A stretch of 5,579 nt of DNA from Verrucomicrobia bacterium SCGC AAA164-M04 (GCA_000383735.1 KB912150.1:3049-8627), one strand, 5' to 3'. Shown: positions 1 to 4,822, counted from the stretch's first letter. Notes: a model not told the origin generated them from the letters alone. A program made the numbers and translations.

Positions 1-35
1 TCCCGATTCAGGGTAAAGGGTTCGGGAATCAGGGT
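1..35 (+). repeat. 35 bp repeat with hairpin arms, copy 1 (cut by window edge)
   Basis: These 35 bases recur without a mismatch at 2401-2435. The unit contains GATTCAGGGT and GAATCAGGGT as internal near-direct repeats. At the second copy the sequence upstream completes a 12 bp stem; here the left arm starts at the window edge, so only TCCCGA can be seen to pair with TCGGGA. It lies just before a copy of the 24 bp core repeat, so it is probably one module of the same mosaic family. Confidence 0.8.
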
Positions 36-45
36 TCACAAAACG

Positions 46-117
46 CAGAACCTCCCAAGCAATATCCATCCAATCAGGAAAGGGGAGGGGTGAATAAAGA
101 TAAGGTTGCCCATGTAT
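46..117 (+). repeat. Mosaic repeat, copy 1 of 9
   Basis: The invariant 24 bp core, which includes GGAAAGGGGAGGGGT, is at 72-95 and is perfect. The head (CTCCCAAGCAATATCC) is a diverged form of the usual head, in which two C-runs precede the core; here both C-runs are broken. The tail at 91-117 matches the tail of copy 9 at 5475-5501 with two mismatches. Read on the minus strand, the frame of the neighbouring truncated SPFH gene stays open through this repeat after its stop codon, but the residues are not flotillin-like. Confidence 0.85.
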
Positions 118-169
118 CCGTGAACCCCGTTTCCCTAACAACGAACCCCGATTAGAGATACGGGGATCA

Positions 170-188
170 GTTGGAGGCTTTTGCTCGC
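170..188 (+). repeat. Short repeat tail module next to the truncated gene
   Basis: The sequence TTGGAGGCTTTTGCTCG here matches TTGGAGGCTTTTGCCCG at 972-988, with one mismatch over 17 bases. In the second place the module belongs to the tail of mosaic repeat copy 2. Here it ends four bases before the stop codon of the minus-strand SPFH gene, so repeat-family sequence comes right up to the 3' end of that gene. Confidence 0.6.
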
Positions 189-192
189 AATC

Positions 193-774
193 TTAGTTAG
201 AATCCCAAGTGATATTTTGAATGTTTATATTGATTAGCCTGAGTCCTACCTTGGTCAATTCCACCTCAACTCCCGCGACGATCTTTTCGATTAAGAGATC
301 ACGGTCCGAATTAAGTGTCTCAATATCCATAGAGGCGACCACCACACGCATCTGACCAGAGATGATTTCCTGCCCAATCAATCTGATCTGATTGAGGTCC
401 AGACCTAACATACGTTCCGCGGCATTTTGCATTACACCAGCTTTCGTGGAAATACCAATCGTGACAGTTGCTGGCATGTTAACTCGGATTTTTTGTCGAG
501 AGGGAAGACCCTCTAACTTGATATCAATAGGAATGGGTGTCAGATCGAGATATTGATAATCTTGAAAAATGGGCCAAACAAAAGCAGCACCTCTATGAAT
601 ACATTTTGGTGATCTCCCATCACCACCGGTTTTACCATAGATCACAAGGATCTTGTCGGATGGACAACGCCGATAACGAGAGAATAAAAAGACGAGTGTT
701 CCAAAGACAAGGACGAACCAGAAGCTCACCAAAACCAAGCTGAAGTTGTCGGCAATTATACTTAAAGTACGCAT
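193..774 (-). CDS. SPFH/flotillin-family membrane protein, C-terminally truncated
   Basis: The 193-residue product has one N-terminal membrane segment (about 11-31), then the motif RYRRCPSDKILVIYGK (33-48) and an SPFH/Band 7 domain to about residue 188. This layout is typical of bacterial flotillins, which scaffold ordered membrane regions. Known flotillins continue from the segment here read as INIQNIT into an Asp-Glu-Ser-Gly-Tyr-Ile-type motif and a long Ala/Glu-rich coiled coil, giving roughly 500 residues. Here the frame stops six codons after Asn-Ile-Gln (Trp-Asp-Ser-Asn-stop), and repeat sequence follows. The oligomerising C-terminal part is therefore missing. The ATG at 774 is the only plausible start, as there is no upstream start in the nearby frame, but no good Shine-Dalgarno is visible. 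The family assignment is fairly firm; whether this is a working short protein or a broken gene is open. Confidence 0.75.
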   Translation of the reverse strand: MRTLSIIADNFSLVLVSFWFVLVFGTLVFLFSRYRRCPSDKILVIYGKTGGDGRSPKCIHRGAAFVWPIFQDYQYLDLTPIPIDIKLEGLPSRQKIRVNMPATVTIGISTKAGVMQNAAERMLGLDLNQIRLIGQEIISGQMRVVVASMDIETLNSDRDLLIEKIVAGVEVELTKVGLRLININIQNITWDSN

Positions 775-813
775 AGGCGAATATGATAACTTTGAGGTGG
801 TTTAACGCGAGAT

Positions 814-841
814 CTTATAATCTGGGTTAGGCTCCAGTAAA
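814..841 (-). promoter_or_regulatory. Candidate sigma-70-type promoter of the SPFH gene
   Basis: On the minus strand TTTACT (836-841) and TATAAG (814-819) are separated by 16 bases. They match the TTGACA/TATAAT consensus at 4 and 5 of 6 positions. Transcription would start about 30 bases before the ATG at 774. The next repeat block begins two bases beyond the -35 box, so the promoter just escapes it. The prediction rests on consensus alone. Confidence 0.4.
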
Positions 842-842
842 T

Positions 843-989
843 AGCACTGCTTACCTCTTCATGCGTGCTAGAGGCCGGCTTTGTGTCACATAGAATTGTG
901 AACCGCCGATCCCCTAAGCAGCATCCCCGAATCGTGAAAGGGGAGGGGGGAATCTGTGGTGAGGGGATTTGTTTGGAGGCTTTTGCCCG
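843..989 (+). repeat. Mosaic repeat, copy 2 of 9, long head
   Basis: The head (843-906) is almost identical to 5368-5431 near the right end of the window, with three substitutions over 64 bases. It contains a small hairpin, CCTCT (854-858) with AGAGG (870-874). The core at 930-953 is the most diverged of the unexpanded copies, with three substitutions. The tail begins CTGTGGTGAGGGG, shared with copy 4 (1979-1991), and ends in the TTGGAGGCTTTTGC module seen at 170-188. A plus-strand reading frame of 60 codons across this stretch is a by-product of the repeat, because it spans non-coding modules that recur elsewhere. Confidence 0.85.
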
Positions 990-992
990 ACC

Positions 993-1034
993 AAAAAACC
1001 GCCCCTCGGGCCTACTACGAACTACGAGGGACGG
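993..1034 (-). terminator. Rho-independent terminator, minus strand, with no obvious gene
   Basis: Read on the minus strand, CCGTCCCTCG (1034-1025) pairs with CGAGGGGCGG (1008-999) through one C-A mismatch, with a 16-base loop, and six T residues follow (998-993). This is a classic intrinsic terminator for leftward transcription. The 290 bases to its right hold no convincing minus-strand gene, so it appears to have lost the transcript it served, or it serves an unrecognised RNA. Confidence 0.65.
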
Positions 1035-1193
1035 CTTCTGGTTATGAACTCACAAGCTTCAATTTGTGAATCATTCTCTTTATAACTACTTTGATCTTTG
1101 GTGCTGACGATCAGTTACGAATTCGTGTCGTTAGATTAGGGGACACTAACTTCGTGAACCAAGGATTTTGAAGCGCTGAGAGAACTTATCCCG
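1035..1193. other. Intergenic stretch without a supported gene
   Basis: I see no convincing gene between the terminator and the next repeat. One plus-strand frame (1070-1171) reads as a hydrophobic stretch followed by GADDQLRIRVV and ends after 33 codons. It faintly resembles the start of an exported protein, but it lacks a start codon. Short inverted words such as GTGTC/GACAC (around 1125-1145) are too weak to call. Confidence 0.4.
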
Positions 1194-1252
1194 CTCCCTC
1201 AAAGCAGCATCCCCCAATCAGGAAAGGGGAGGGGTGAATCGGCCTTTTCTGC
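1194..1252 (+). repeat. Mosaic repeat, copy 3 of 9
   Basis: The core at 1216-1239 is perfect. The head reads CTCCCTCAAAGCAGCATCCC. The tail CGGCCTTTTCTGCGG belongs to the same type as copies 6 and 8. It runs directly into the 79 bp leader that ends in the ATG of the lipoprotein gene. Compared with copy 8 it lacks nine bases (GGGGACTAT) before the leader, a difference that fits a deletion between two G-runs. Confidence 0.85.
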
Positions 1253-1331
1253 GGGGGCTGCGGCCTCTACAATAAGGCTCGCGCTTTGTAATTGTGCGCC
1301 ACGATTCAAGAACTAGGATTCAGCGATCATG
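1253..1331 (+). promoter_or_regulatory. Repeat-borne leader ending in a start codon, copy 1
   Basis: These 79 bases match 4823-4901 with only four substitutions and no gaps, and both copies end exactly in the ATG of an annotated gene. The genes that follow are unrelated. A possible -10 box, TACAAT (1268-1273), is present in both copies, but no clear -35 box lies at the usual distance. AGGA (1315-1318), ten bases before the ATG, is the likely but weak ribosome binding site. The duplication is seen directly; the promoter role is inferred from conservation and position. Confidence 0.55.
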
Positions 1332-1931
1332 AAGAAGCTAGTATTATTGTTTGGTGCCTTTGCTATTATTGGTTGCGGAGAAAAGGAGAAATCAACTGAT
1401 ACCGCTGAGGGCGGTCAGGAAGCTGTTACAGTTCAGGAGGTAAAGGAAGAGGTTGATGCCGTCTCAAGTGGCCCAGAACCTCTGATAAGCGACGCCGACG
1501 TTGAGAGGTTTGCCAAGGATGCCTTCGATATAGAATCCGCTTCACCCCCTGCAGAATATACTGGATGGATAAAAGCCTATTTTGATGGTGCAGGAACCCA
1601 GCTGGCAGAACTTGGGCAGTGGAAAAATGGCAAGTCAGATGGCCGTTTGATGGTCTGGTATGACACCGGTGAGATAATGCAAATGGGTATCGATAAAGAG
1701 GGAGAGATGGTATTACTCCAAAATTTCTATCGGACCGGTGAGAAGCTAGGGGTCGTAAGTTTCAACGACGCCGGATCAAGGGAAGGAGTCTTTTGGCATA
1801 AAAATGGCCAAAAGGCCGCAGAGGGGCTGATAGGGGAAGATGGACCAGAAATCAGGAAATTCTGGAACGATGAGGGAGAAGAACTCGATCAAGAGGAGGG
1901 GATGAAAATGATGGAGCGGTTGATGGACTGA
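1329..1931 (+). CDS. Lipoprotein with MORN-like (YwqK-type) repeats
   Basis: The 200-residue product begins with a lipoprotein signal, MKKLVLLFGAFAIIGC, with the lipidated cysteine at residue 16. An acidic linker follows (about 17-75). From residue 79 on there are degenerate MORN_2-type units, for example WKNGKSDGRLMVWYDTGE (98-115), FWHKNGQKAAEG (155-166) and KFWNDEGEEL (177-186). The protein should sit on the inner face of the outer membrane or on the periplasmic side of the inner membrane. Proteins of this kind are often annotated as YwqK-family antitoxins, but no toxin partner lies beside it, so I do not assign that role. The start is set by the signal peptide and by the leader it shares with the gene at 4899. 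No terminator was seen after the stop. Confidence 0.85.
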   Translation: MKKLVLLFGAFAIIGCGEKEKSTDTAEGGQEAVTVQEVKEEVDAVSSGPEPLISDADVERFAKDAFDIESASPPAEYTGWIKAYFDGAGTQLAELGQWKNGKSDGRLMVWYDTGEIMQMGIDKEGEMVLLQNFYRTGEKLGVVSFNDAGSREGVFWHKNGQKAAEGLIGEDGPEIRKFWNDEGEELDQEEGMKMMERLMD

Positions 1932-1936
1932 ACATC

Positions 1937-1992
1937 CACAAAGCATCATCCCCGAATCAGGAAAGGGGAGGGGTGAATCTGTGGTGAGGGGG
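1937..1992 (+). repeat. Mosaic repeat, copy 4 of 9
   Basis: The core at 1955-1978 is perfect and the head is CACAAAGCATCATCCCCG, as in copy 5. The tail CTGTGGTGAGGGGG is shared with copy 2. The copy begins six bases after the stop codon of the lipoprotein gene. Reading frames on the minus strand across this point are produced by the repeat and continue antisense into the lipoprotein gene. Confidence 0.85.
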
Positions 1993-2057
1993 TGAGCGCT
2001 TTTAATCACAATAAAAAGTGACTCAAATACGGCCTTGCACGTATGGGCAGGTAGCTC

Positions 2058-2270
2058 TTATTCCTCCCAAAATTGCTGATAATCTAAATTTCTGGTACCG
2101 CCGGACTTATTTTTGGAATATTTAACGTATTCGTCACTTAATATAGAACGGATTCGATCTCTCATTATCATATTAAAAGGACGCTTGAGATCATTGTGTG
2201 TGTGAAAGGCCGTCCTATCTAATTGGGGGCGGTCTTTTATTTTATCACTGCCCCTAAATCCGCTTCGCAA
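2058..2270 (-). pseudogene. Possible 3' remnant of an unidentified gene
   Basis: A minus-strand frame of 70 codons ends in RNLDYQQFWEE and a TAA. Its last 45 or so residues are hydrophilic, rich in Lys, Arg and Tyr, and look like a genuine protein tail. The first 20 look like chance sequence, and the only start at full length is a TTG; ATG codons occur later, at residues of the Asn-Met-Ile-Met motif. No Shine-Dalgarno is visible. It sits between repeat copies 4 and 5, like the two clearer C-terminal remnants further on. I do not recognise the family, and it could also be a small intact gene or chance. Confidence 0.3.
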
Positions 2271-2289
2271 GGTAAACCAGCCTCAATGC

Positions 2290-2342
2290 CACAAAGCATG
2301 ATCCCCGAATCAGGAAAGGGGAGGGGTGAATCGGATGGTGAG
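2290..2342 (+). repeat. Mosaic repeat, copy 5 of 9
   Basis: The core at 2308-2331 is perfect. The head (CACAAAGCATGATCCCCG) matches copy 4 except for one base. The tail CGGATGGTGAGA is a variant of the tail of copies 2 and 4. Between it and the hairpin repeat at 2395 lies a pyrimidine-rich stretch (2346-2394) with GATTCCT repeated, which I cannot assign to anything. Confidence 0.85.
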
Positions 2343-2394
2343 ACATCGAACCCCGTATCCTGTTCCTTGATTCCTCGATTCCTCTCCTTTGGCT

Positions 2395-2435
2395 CCTGTT
2401 TCCCGATTCAGGGTAAAGGGTTCGGGAATCAGGGT
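2395..2435 (+). repeat. 35 bp repeat with hairpin, copy 2
   Basis: CCTGTTTCCCGA (2395-2406) pairs with TCGGGAATCAGG (2422-2433) in a 12 bp stem with a single T-T mismatch and a 15-base loop. Positions 2401-2435 are identical to the first 35 bases of the window. No T-run follows on either strand, so it is not a typical terminator. It follows repeat copy 5 here, whereas the other copy precedes repeat copy 1. Confidence 0.8.
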
Positions 2436-2468
2436 GCAGGATAAGATGTTTTCCTCAAGGTGCAGTGC

Positions 2469-2567
2469 CTACTCCACATTAAACCTGAAAAACGGCGCCC
2501 TGTCCTCTGGAGAGAACTCAAGGTAGATGCTTCCATCGACCACTGAAACGGAATCAGGAGCTGTCGC
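2469..2567 (-). pseudogene. C-terminal fragment of a secreted-type protein
   Basis: A minus-strand frame, open from an in-frame TAG (2568-2570) to a TAG stop (2469-2471), reads 32 codons ending in EFSPEDRAPFFRFNVE. It has no start codon at its beginning. The Phe-Phe-Arg-Phe ending after an Asp-Gly-Ser-Ile-Tyr-Leu-Glu-Phe segment resembles the very end of long secreted proteins of Verrucomicrobiota and Planctomycetota (recognised by pattern, not by search). The body of the gene is absent: directly upstream is the end of the small membrane-protein gene in another frame. I read it as the 3' stump of a deleted gene. Confidence 0.55.
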
Positions 2568-2572
2568 CTATC

Positions 2573-2866
2573 TTATTCGACCCCAGTGATCAGAAACATG
2601 ATAATAAAAAACCAAGGGACCGCTCTGCTGACAATTCTCCATGTTTCATTTGTGAGGGCCGCTGTTAATTGCTGCCTCTCAATCTCACTTAATGCCCCAA
2701 ATTTCCGCCCTGCTATACTCTCACGATATTTTTTGACTGACTTCTTTCCCTTAGCTTTATGTATCCAAACTGCATCTTTACTTTTACGCCAAAGAAATTC
2801 TCCCATACCCCAGCTGCATAAAAAGAACCCAATAATAATGAGTAGATAAATGTCAGCAGGTCTCAT
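2573..2866 (-). CDS. Small membrane protein with two helices, function unknown
   Basis: The 97-residue product has a hydrophobic helix near each end (about 6-26 and 82-96), joined by a very basic, soluble middle with KAKGKKSVKKY (37-47) and the segment LSEIERQQLTAAL (59-71). This helix-loop-helix layout, with charged residues confined to the middle, argues for the minus strand; the plus-strand frame over the same bases is a mirror without such order. The ATG overlaps the stop codon of a short upstream frame as ATGA, so translation is probably coupled to it. I do not recognise a family. Confidence 0.65.
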   Translation of the reverse strand: MRPADIYLLIIIGFFLCSWGMGEFLWRKSKDAVWIHKAKGKKSVKKYRESIAGRKFGALSEIERQQLTAALTNETWRIVSRAVPWFFIIMFLITGVE

Positions 2867-2955
2867 TGTGAGAACAATGCCTGCATCTTGTCGGCGAGGC
2901 CATTACAAAAGGGGCACACGTTTACACCGCCACCCCATCCCAGTGCAGGAACCAT
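2863..2955 (-). CDS. Tiny Cys-Pro-Phe-Cys reading frame coupled to the membrane protein
   Basis: Thirty codons from an ATG at 2955 end in a TGA that overlaps the next ATG by four bases. The product contains VNVCPFCNGLADKMQALFSQ (11-30), with a CxxC knuckle as in zinc ribbons or thiol-redox motifs. The frame stays open 11 codons further upstream (to a TAG near 2989), reading GAKLHRT before the Met. The first seven residues lie inside the long repeat that recurs at 4660-4820. There the ATG is a GTG and the frame closes after 11 codons. It may be a genuine small protein, or the 3' end of a longer gene whose front was replaced by the repeat. The stop-start overlap with the next gene favours real translation. 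Confidence 0.4.
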   Translation of the reverse strand: MVPALGWGGGVNVCPFCNGLADKMQALFSQ

Positions 2956-3095
2956 GGTGCGGTGCAACTTTGCCCCCTGAAACTTGATCTATGAAGCTTG
3001 AATCGGGAGAGGCTAAAGCAACTAACTGATCCCCCTAAGCCGGTATCCCCGAATCAGGAAAGGGGAGGGGTGAATCGGCCTTATCTGCGGGGACT
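2934..3095 (+). repeat. Long mosaic repeat, copy 6 of 9
   Basis: These 162 bases match 4660-4820 with two substitutions and one single-base gap. The head includes a GATCCCCCTAAGC motif and the core at 3052-3075 is perfect. The tail CGGCCTTATCTGCGGGGACT is of the same type as copies 3 and 8. It ends five bases before the stop codon of the C-terminal fragment at 3100 and starts inside the tiny reading frame at 2863-2955. The near identity points to a recent copy event or gene conversion. Confidence 0.9.
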
Positions 3096-3099
3096 GCCG

Positions 3100-3243
3100 C
3101 TATTTCAAAGCAAAGCGCAGAAACTTCTTACCTTCAGCGAGAGGTAGTTCCACCTCGACTGACTCTTCACTGTTTTCCCAGACTGAAAGATCTGATGATT
3201 CCTCAATCATCATCCTTAAGATTACAGTCCCGTTGCCTGATCG
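3100..3243 (-). pseudogene. C-terminal fragment of a second secreted-type protein
   Basis: A minus-strand frame, open from a TAA (3244-3246) to a TAG stop (3100-3102), reads 47 codons. It contains IEESSDLSVWENSEESVEV and ends in EGKKFLRFALK. The pattern Ser-x-Asp-Leu-x-x-Trp, an acidic stretch, then Lys-Lys-Phe-x-Arg-Phe at the extreme end is one I recognise as a recurrent C-terminus of long secreted Verrucomicrobiota proteins. There is no start at the head of the frame, and the SGNH gene ends 14 bases upstream of that TAA, so the rest of the parent gene is gone. ATG codons exist inside the frame, but a 30-odd residue protein starting there seems unlikely. Confidence 0.6.
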
Positions 3244-3259
3244 TTACTCTACAACGGTA

Positions 3260-3940
3260 TTAGAGTTGCTTTGGGTTTATCAGCTGCTCTAGGAGGGGCG
3301 CGATGTTTTGGGCCATTAGGGAAAGTCCTTCACCCGTGAGGTGAACACCATCTTTAGAGATGAGTCTTTTTATTGCTTCAGGGTCTCGCTTGAATTTTGT
3401 TTTGAAAATTTTATGAAGATCGCAGAGGAGAACTTTTTCCTCCTTTGAAATGGTGCGAACCTGTTCGCAAAACTCACGGTCCATGTATTCGTCGAGACCA
3501 CCGAGTTTTTGAAATTCTTTTCGCTTTGCCCAAAAGTGCCTTTTATTATTGAAAGGAGTACTAGTCATCAAAATGACATTAATATCAGCGGCCTTTAGAG
3601 TTCTAACGATCTTTCTTATGCTCTGACCATATTCCTTGGGCTTACGACCTCCCGTGTCATTTAGGCCGAATGAAACGGTAACGATGTCGGGCTTATGGGC
3701 TAGGACGTCCAGCTCAAGTCGCCTTAGGGCCGAGGTTGCATTGTCGCCTCCTTTGCCTGCGTTAATCATTCCCTTTCGGCTAAGAGGTATCTTAATTTTT
3801 TGATTCAACTCTTTCATTACTACCCAAGGTAATCCTTGGTCAGTAGTTGAATCGCCTAGCATGACCACAATTGAGTTCGGTTCAGAGGCACCGATGAAAT
3901 TGGTGACAAAAATAAATAGGGTGAAGATAAAAGTTTTCAT
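3260..3940 (-). CDS. Secreted SGNH/GDSL-type hydrolase
   Basis: The 226-residue product has a signal peptide (1-19, likely cleaved after Gly-Ala-Ser) and the four SGNH blocks in order. Block I is VMLGDSTTDQG with the nucleophile Ser31. Block II is NAGKGGDNA with the oxyanion Gly65. Block III is FGLNDTG with Asn94. Block V is DGVHLTG with Asp197 and His200. The length is usual for single-domain members, and all catalytic residues are present. Such enzymes cleave esters, often acetyl groups on polysaccharides; the substrate cannot be told from the sequence. It should act in the periplasm or outside the cell. Upstream, TTGAGC (4010-4005) and TAAACA (3987-3982), 17 bases apart, form only a weak promoter candidate. 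The ribosome binding site is poor. Confidence 0.9.
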   Translation of the reverse strand: MKTFIFTLFIFVTNFIGASEPNSIVVMLGDSTTDQGLPWVVMKELNQKIKIPLSRKGMINAGKGGDNATSALRRLELDVLAHKPDIVTVSFGLNDTGGRKPKEYGQSIRKIVRTLKAADINVILMTSTPFNNKRHFWAKRKEFQKLGGLDEYMDREFCEQVRTISKEEKVLLCDLHKIFKTKFKRDPEAIKRLISKDGVHLTGEGLSLMAQNIAPLLEQLINPKQL

Positions 3941-4027
3941 AAGAGAATCTCAGCTAGGAAAAAGATTGTTTGTTATTGATCTGTTTATCAGCCGTTTAAA
4001 ATAGGCTCAAGATTGATAATCAAAACC

Positions 4028-4127
4028 TGATTCATGAAGTAGGAATCGGGAAAAGTTAAACCACCGATCCCCCAAAGCCGTATCCCCGAATCAGGAAAGG
4101 AAAGGAAAGGGGAGGGGAGGGGAGGGG
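4028..4127 (+). repeat. Expanded mosaic repeat, copy 7 of 9
   Basis: The head (4028-4088) is a diverged relative of the head in copies 6 and 8, with GAATCGGGA and GATCCCCCAAAGCCG in matching positions. The core is changed in length only. Where other copies have one GGAAA and one GGGGA before the last GGGG, this copy has three GGAAA units (4094-4108) and three GGGGA units (4109-4123) before GGGG (4124-4127). The usual tail is missing; instead TTCAGGGTGCAAGG follows, related to the 35 bp repeat. Replication slippage of the two pentamers explains the change. Confidence 0.9.
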
Positions 4128-4163
4128 TTCAGGGTGCAAGGTGCAGGGGTTAAGGGTACGGGG
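4109..4163 (+). other. Two adjacent potential G-quadruplex motifs
   Basis: Positions 4109-4127 hold four runs of four G separated by single A bases, which is close to the most stable arrangement known for intramolecular G-quadruplexes. A second, weaker motif follows at 4132-4163: runs of 3, 4, 3 and 4 G with loops of 11, 4 and 3 bases. Both lie on the coding strand, ending about 105 bases before the CDGSH gene. Folding is predicted from the pattern, not shown. Confidence 0.6.
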
Positions 4164-4269
4164 CACCGGTCAGGGGTGAGAAATCGCTACGAGAAGGCGT
4201 AAGAGGACCCTGCATTGTGTTTTTGCTTTTCGGCCTTAGATAGTTGTGCTTCCTTAGCGATTCTAACTT

Positions 4270-4515
4270 ATGAGTAGACCTAAGATCGCAGCCCGTCAGC
4301 CCATTGGCGTTGAACTTGAGGCCGGCAAGACCTATTACTTCTGCAGTTGCGGTGAATCCGCTAGCCAGCCGTTCTGCGATGGCTCGCATAGTGGAACCGA
4401 TTTCTCGCCACAGGCCTTCACGGCCGAAAAGGATGGCAAGGCATTCCTCTGCCAATGCAAACGAACCGCGAATTCGCCTTTCTGCGACGGAGCTCACTCC
4501 AAGGTTCCAGAGTAA
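4270..4515 (+). CDS. Double CDGSH-type iron-sulphur protein
   Basis: The 81-residue product carries two complete CDGSH motifs. The first is CSCGESASQPFCDGSH (25-40; ligands Cys25, Cys27, Cys36, His40). The second is CQCKRTANSPFCDGAH (61-76; ligands Cys61, Cys63, Cys72, His76). Each should bind a [2Fe-2S] cluster through three cysteines and one histidine, as in the small bacterial and mitochondrial CISD3-like proteins with tandem motifs. It has no signal peptide or membrane anchor, so it should be cytoplasmic. Roles in iron-sulphur handling or redox sensing are known for the family but not proven for this type. An in-frame TAA lies two codons before the ATG, which fixes the start; no Shine-Dalgarno is visible. 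The gene looks richer in G and C than its neighbours. Long open frames on the other strand and in another frame are shadows of it. Confidence 0.92.
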   Translation: MSRPKIAARQPIGVELEAGKTYYFCSCGESASQPFCDGSHSGTDFSPQAFTAEKDGKAFLCQCKRTANSPFCDGAHSKVPE

Positions 4516-4659
4516 TGGATCCGGCCATCTCATAGGGTGGAAGGGACAGCTTTTGGCAGGGTCTTGTGCGAGAAGACAGACTTCTAGTGAACTTCGAGAG
4601 ACGAGCCTCGCTGGGGGCGGCGCGCATCACGGCGGGTGAATCATCTCACCTGTATTTAT

Positions 4660-4820
4660 CCCATCCCCGTGCAGGAACCACGGTGCGGTGCAACTTTGCC
4701 CCCTGAAACTTGATCTATGAAGCTTGAATCGGGAGAGGCTAAAGCAACTAACTGATCCCCCTAAGCCGTATCCCCGAATCAGGAAAGGGGAGGGGTGAAT
4801 CGGCCTTATCTGCGGGGACT
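4660..4820 (+). repeat. Long mosaic repeat, copy 8 of 9
   Basis: This is the partner of 2934-3095, differing by two substitutions and one base gap. The core at 4777-4800 is perfect. It is followed by the leader at 4823-4901, which copy 6 lacks. On the minus strand, one substitution turns the ATG of the tiny frame found in copy 6 into GTG, and the sequence beyond the repeat boundary does not continue that frame. The 144 bases before it (4516-4659) contain no gene I can support. Confidence 0.9.
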
Positions 4821-4822
4821 AT

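Noticed and set aside
865..1047. Plus-strand frame of 60 codons
   Set aside because: It runs through repeat head, core, tail and the terminator hairpin; the modules recur elsewhere without keeping the frame.
1070..1171. Plus-strand reading resembling the start of an exported protein (hydrophobic stretch, then GADDQLRIRVV)
   Set aside because: There is no start codon, it has only 33 codons and no recognisable continuation; the likeness could be chance.
1329..1931. Toxin-antitoxin role for the MORN lipoprotein
   Set aside because: The YwqK antitoxin label is a family-level annotation; no toxin-like neighbour exists and the protein has a lipoprotein signal.
2586..2849. Plus-strand frame opposite the small membrane protein
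   Set aside because: The minus-strand product has ordered helix-charge-helix architecture and a coupled start; the plus frame lacks both and is a shadow.
3246..3266. Hairpin ACTCTA/TAGAGT at the end of the SGNH gene as a terminator
   Set aside because: The stem has only six mostly A/T pairs and there is no T-run on the minus strand behind it.
4150..4639. Long frames overlapping the CDGSH gene on both strands
   Set aside because: The two intact CDGSH motifs with all eight ligands fix the real frame; the others arise from its base composition.
4536..4706. Plus-strand open stretch of 56 codons after the CDGSH gene
   Set aside because: It has no ATG, no recognisable motif and no ribosome site, and its last third is repeat sequence.
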